Under the pieces are notes generated by a model that saw only the letters and a program-made list of their open reading frames with translations, ran no database searches and was not told where the DNA came from. The position numbers were made by a program, and so were the translations under genes. A DNA stretch of 8,331 bases from Thermoplasmata archaeon (GTDB taxonomy: Archaea > Thermoplasmatota > E2 > DHVEG-1): positions 1-8,331 of the forward strand of contig QMTB01000055.1 in the NCBI GenBank assembly GCA_003649845.1, in the 5' to 3' direction. Numbering within the stretch: position 1 is the stretch's first letter; every line of letters begins with the position of its first letter. Positions 5,985 through 8,331 of this stretch are shown piece by piece.

Positions 5985-6730
5985 AACCTAAAGTTGCCTT
6001 CTTTGATTTTGCAAGCTGCGAAGGATGTGAACTACAAGTTGCTGATTTAGAAGAAGAATTACTTGATTTAATTGAGATAGTGGAGGTTGTATCTTTTAGA
6101 GAAATTATGAAGGAGCATTCAAATAACTATGATATAGCTATTGTTGAAGGATCTATAATTAGACCTATAGATGAGAAACGCCTTAAGAAGATTAGAAGGA
6201 TTGCTAAAACCCTAGTTGCATTTGGTGCATGTGCAACTATCGGAGGGGTTAATAAAATTAGAAACCCGTGGCAACCTGAAGAAGTAATCAAAGAAGTTTA
6301 TGGGGATATAGATTTTAAGGATAATGAATTCTTCAATGTTTCTAAAGCAAAGGCTGTAGATGAGGTTGTTAAAGTCGATTATTATATCTATGGTTGTCCA
6401 CCACCTAGAGAGGAGATTAAAAAGGTTATAATAGCTCTTGTTATGGGTAAGAAACCCGATATACCAAATTATCCTGTCTGCGTTGAGTGTAAAAAAAATG
6501 AGAATATATGTTTATTTGAATTAGGAAAATTCTGCCTTGGACCTATCGCTAGAGCAGGATGTAATGCTATATGCCCTACAAATGGCAGGGCATGTGATGG
6601 ATGCAGAGGGATATTAAGCGAGCCTGATACTAAATGCGTTGAAGATATATTGAAAAGATATAATCTAACATATGAGGAGATGAAACATCGTTTTACAATC
6701 TTCAACTATACCTTGGAGGAGGATAGATGA
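5981..6730 (+). CDS. hydD: Group 3b [NiFe] hydrogenase small subunit (HydD)
   Basis: This is the delta subunit of the soluble NAD(P)-linked group 3b hydrogenase (sulfhydrogenase). It passes electrons between the NiFe subunit and the HydB-HydG protein. Proximal-cluster ligands are C13-x2-C16 (ASCEGCE), C84 (FGACAT) and C139 (YGCPPP). The C-terminal cluster-binding part has C167, C170, C177, C185, C194, C198, C205 and C208, enough for two more [4Fe-4S] clusters. Length (249) is typical of HydD and clearly shorter than the MvhG-like protein in the same cluster. No signal peptide, so cytoplasmic. The ATG overlaps the preceding stop (ATGA) with GGAGG 7 bases upstream; it overlaps the next gene in the same way, so translational coupling is likely. 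Confidence 0.93.
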   Translation: MKPKVAFFDFASCEGCELQVADLEEELLDLIEIVEVVSFREIMKEHSNNYDIAIVEGSIIRPIDEKRLKKIRRIAKTLVAFGACATIGGVNKIRNPWQPEEVIKEVYGDIDFKDNEFFNVSKAKAVDEVVKVDYYIYGCPPPREEIKKVIIALVMGKKPDIPNYPVCVECKKNENICLFELGKFCLGPIARAGCNAICPTNGRACDGCRGILSEPDTKCVEDILKRYNLTYEEMKHRFTIFNYTLEEDR

Positions 6731-8037
6731 GTAAAAATATTTCTATTAACATTGAACATGTTACTAGAGTGGAGGGACATGGAAATATTATACTCAATGT
6801 TAGAAAAGGTAACATTGAGAAGATAGAATGGCAGGTCTCCGAAGCACCAAGGTTTTTTGAAGTGATGCTTAAAGGTAGAAACTATTGGGAAGTACAACCT
6901 ATAACATCTAGGATATGCGGTATCTGTTCTATTGGTCATTCTCTCGCATCACTTAAAGCAGTAGAAGATGCATTTGGAATTAAAATCTCAGAGCAAACAA
7001 ATGCATTAAGGCATCTAGCGATAAATGCTGAGAATATGCAGAGTCATATACTACATATAGGTTATCTTACTGCACCTGATTTATTTGGAGTAGGAAGCGT
7101 TATACCTCTCGCAGAATCAAAACATAGAGATACTCTACTTAAAATTGTAAAACTCCATAGGTTAGCAAATGAGATGTCCGATCTAATATGTGGTAGAACA
7201 ATTCATCCTCTAACTCTAATAATAGGTGGGTTCTCTAAGATACCTAGTAGGAAACAATTACTTGAATTAAAGAAGAGATTAATTAAAGATAGAGAAACAT
7301 TGAGAGAAGTTGCAAGTGCTATTAGAAAAGTTTCTGATAAACTACCTGATTTTAAAAGAGAAACAGAGTATATTGCTTTGAGCACCGATGTGGAATATGC
7401 ATTATACGATGGCGATATAACATCAACTGATACAGGTAGATTTAAGGATCATAGAAGGTATAGAGATATTATAGAAGAATATATTGTGCCTCAATCTACT
7501 GCTAAATATGCGAAACATAACCGGGAATCATATATGGTTGGTGCTCTTGCAAGATTTAATATAAATAGCAGGCAATTATCTTCAAATGCTTTAGATATAG
7601 CAGATCTATTTGAATTAAAACCTATATGTTATAATCCTTTTATGAATACTATAGCGCAGCTTGTAGAGGTAATGCATAATATCGATGATTCAATAATATG
7701 GATAGATAAACTAGTTGATGACGGTTTAAAAGAAGAGAAACCAGTTGATTTCAAAGTTAGAGAAGGTAGAGGAGTAGGAATAGTAGAGGTCCCAAGAGGT
7801 TTACTTATACATGATTATACCTTTGATAAAAAAGGGAGATGTATAAAAGCTAATTGTATCATTCCAACTAATCAAAACCATGCTAATATACAAAAGGATA
7901 TGGAAGCTTTTGTACCCACTATACTTGATAAAACAAAGAAGGAGATAGAATTATCCTTAGAAATGCTGGTTAGGGCATATGATCCTTGTATCTCTTGTAG
8001 TACACATTATCTGAATATAGATTTTAAGGAAACATGA
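6727..8037 (+). CDS. hydA: Group 3b [NiFe] hydrogenase large subunit (HydA)
   Basis: This is the catalytic alpha subunit of the group 3b hydrogenase, holding the NiFe site for H2 turnover; some relatives also reduce sulfur or polysulfide. The motifs are intact: RVEGHG (14-19), R62-ICGIC with C64 and C67, and DPCISCSTH with C421 and C424. Only nine residues follow H427, a short cleavable tail as is usual for HydA and unlike the 26-residue tail of the MvhA-like protein. Length (436) is normal. The ATG overlaps the hydD stop and has a strong GGAGG 7 bases upstream. The next gene is its probable maturation protease, overlapping by 4 bases. Confidence 0.94.
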   Translation: MSKNISINIEHVTRVEGHGNIILNVRKGNIEKIEWQVSEAPRFFEVMLKGRNYWEVQPITSRICGICSIGHSLASLKAVEDAFGIKISEQTNALRHLAINAENMQSHILHIGYLTAPDLFGVGSVIPLAESKHRDTLLKIVKLHRLANEMSDLICGRTIHPLTLIIGGFSKIPSRKQLLELKKRLIKDRETLREVASAIRKVSDKLPDFKRETEYIALSTDVEYALYDGDITSTDTGRFKDHRRYRDIIEEYIVPQSTAKYAKHNRESYMVGALARFNINSRQLSSNALDIADLFELKPICYNPFMNTIAQLVEVMHNIDDSIIWIDKLVDDGLKEEKPVDFKVREGRGVGIVEVPRGLLIHDYTFDKKGRCIKANCIIPTNQNHANIQKDMEAFVPTILDKTKKEIELSLEMLVRAYDPCISCSTHYLNIDFKET

Positions 8038-8331
8038 GAAGAGCAGTAATCGGTATAGGAAACCCATTGAGAAGAGACGATGGAATAGGAATAATACTAG
8101 TAAAGAAACTCAGAGAAGAAAAACTATCAGATGTTATATGTATAGATGCTGGAACAGGTGGTATACAACTATTACCTATTCTATCTAACTATGACAGAAT
8201 TATAATAGTAGATGCAGTTAACTTCAATGGTAAACCAGGGGAAACCAAGGTTTTTAACTTAGATGAAATAAAGATTGAGAAGGAAAAAAATCTACTCTCC
8301 ATACATATGATGAATATAATAGAGGTTATAC
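8034..8331 (+). CDS. Hydrogenase maturation protease, second copy (3' end cut by window)
   Basis: This gene runs off the right edge after 99 codons; about 50 more are expected. It encodes a HyaD/HybD-family nickel-dependent endopeptidase. The visible part starts MRRAVIGIGNPLRRDDG and has all three metal-binding positions: D16, D60 (IIIVDAV) and H91 (SIHMM). The ATG at 8034 overlaps the hydA stop (ATGA), though the ribosome site (AAGGA, 3 bases away) is weak and translation may depend on coupling to hydA. HydA, with its short tail, is the likely substrate. It differs clearly from the protease at 3159, for example lacking the NPHAVSL histidine context, so the two are not a recent duplication. 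Confidence 0.9.
   Translation, partial: MRRAVIGIGNPLRRDDGIGIILVKKLREEKLSDVICIDAGTGGIQLLPILSNYDRIIIVDAVNFNGKPGETKVFNLDEIKIEKEKNLLSIHMMNIIEVI

Noticed and set aside
1..8331. Mobile element, CRISPR array, tRNA or rRNA
   Set aside because: No transposase, regularly spaced repeats, terminal inverted repeats or RNA gene motifs are visible; base and codon use look even across the hydrogenase genes.

Overview
The window is AT-rich and carries a compact hydrogen-metabolism locus that looks archaeal. Arg is written mostly AGA/AGG and Ile very often ATA. Ribosome-binding sites follow the GGAGGTGA pattern, TTG or GTG starts occur, and the gene content (group 3b and group 3c [NiFe] hydrogenases beside an MTH1187-family gene) is typical of archaea. 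I cannot place it to a lineage from sequence alone. Archaea known to carry both groups, such as Asgard archaea or relatives of Bathyarchaeia and Hadarchaeota, are reasonable guesses but no more than that.

Layout: Positions 1-101 hold no gene I can support. A minus-strand gene (102-395) encodes a small MTH1187/YkoF-like thiamine-binding-family protein. About 320 bases (396-714) separate it from the hydrogenase genes. That gap holds a TATA-like box, a perfect 12-bp palindrome, a short GNRA-loop hairpin, an inverted repeat, and a possible 28-codon leader ORF. From 715 to the right edge everything is on the plus strand and nearly gapless: mvhG-like small subunit, mvhA-like large subunit, maturation protease 1, mvhD-like [2Fe-2S] subunit, a fused HydB-HydG electron-transfer subunit, hydD-like small subunit, hydA-like large subunit, and maturation protease 2 (cut by the window edge). 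Five of the seven junctions are 4-base stop/start overlaps (ATGA or TTGA). The other two gaps are 6 and 31 bases. One transcript is the simplest reading.

How the genes work together: The first half encodes a group 3c (Mvh-type, soluble) hydrogenase catalytic pair plus MvhD, the adaptor that in methanogens hands electrons to HdrA of heterodisulfide reductase. The second half encodes a complete group 3b (sulfhydrogenase-type, NAD(P)-linked) enzyme in which the usual separate beta (HydB) and gamma (HydG) subunits are one polypeptide. Each large subunit is followed by its own protease gene. No hdrABC gene, hyp maturation gene or F420-binding subunit lies in the window. The odd points are the merging of a 3c and a 3b hydrogenase into one apparent operon with MvhD directly before the HydBG fusion, the fusion itself, and an unusual cysteine cluster in its NAD(P)-binding domain.
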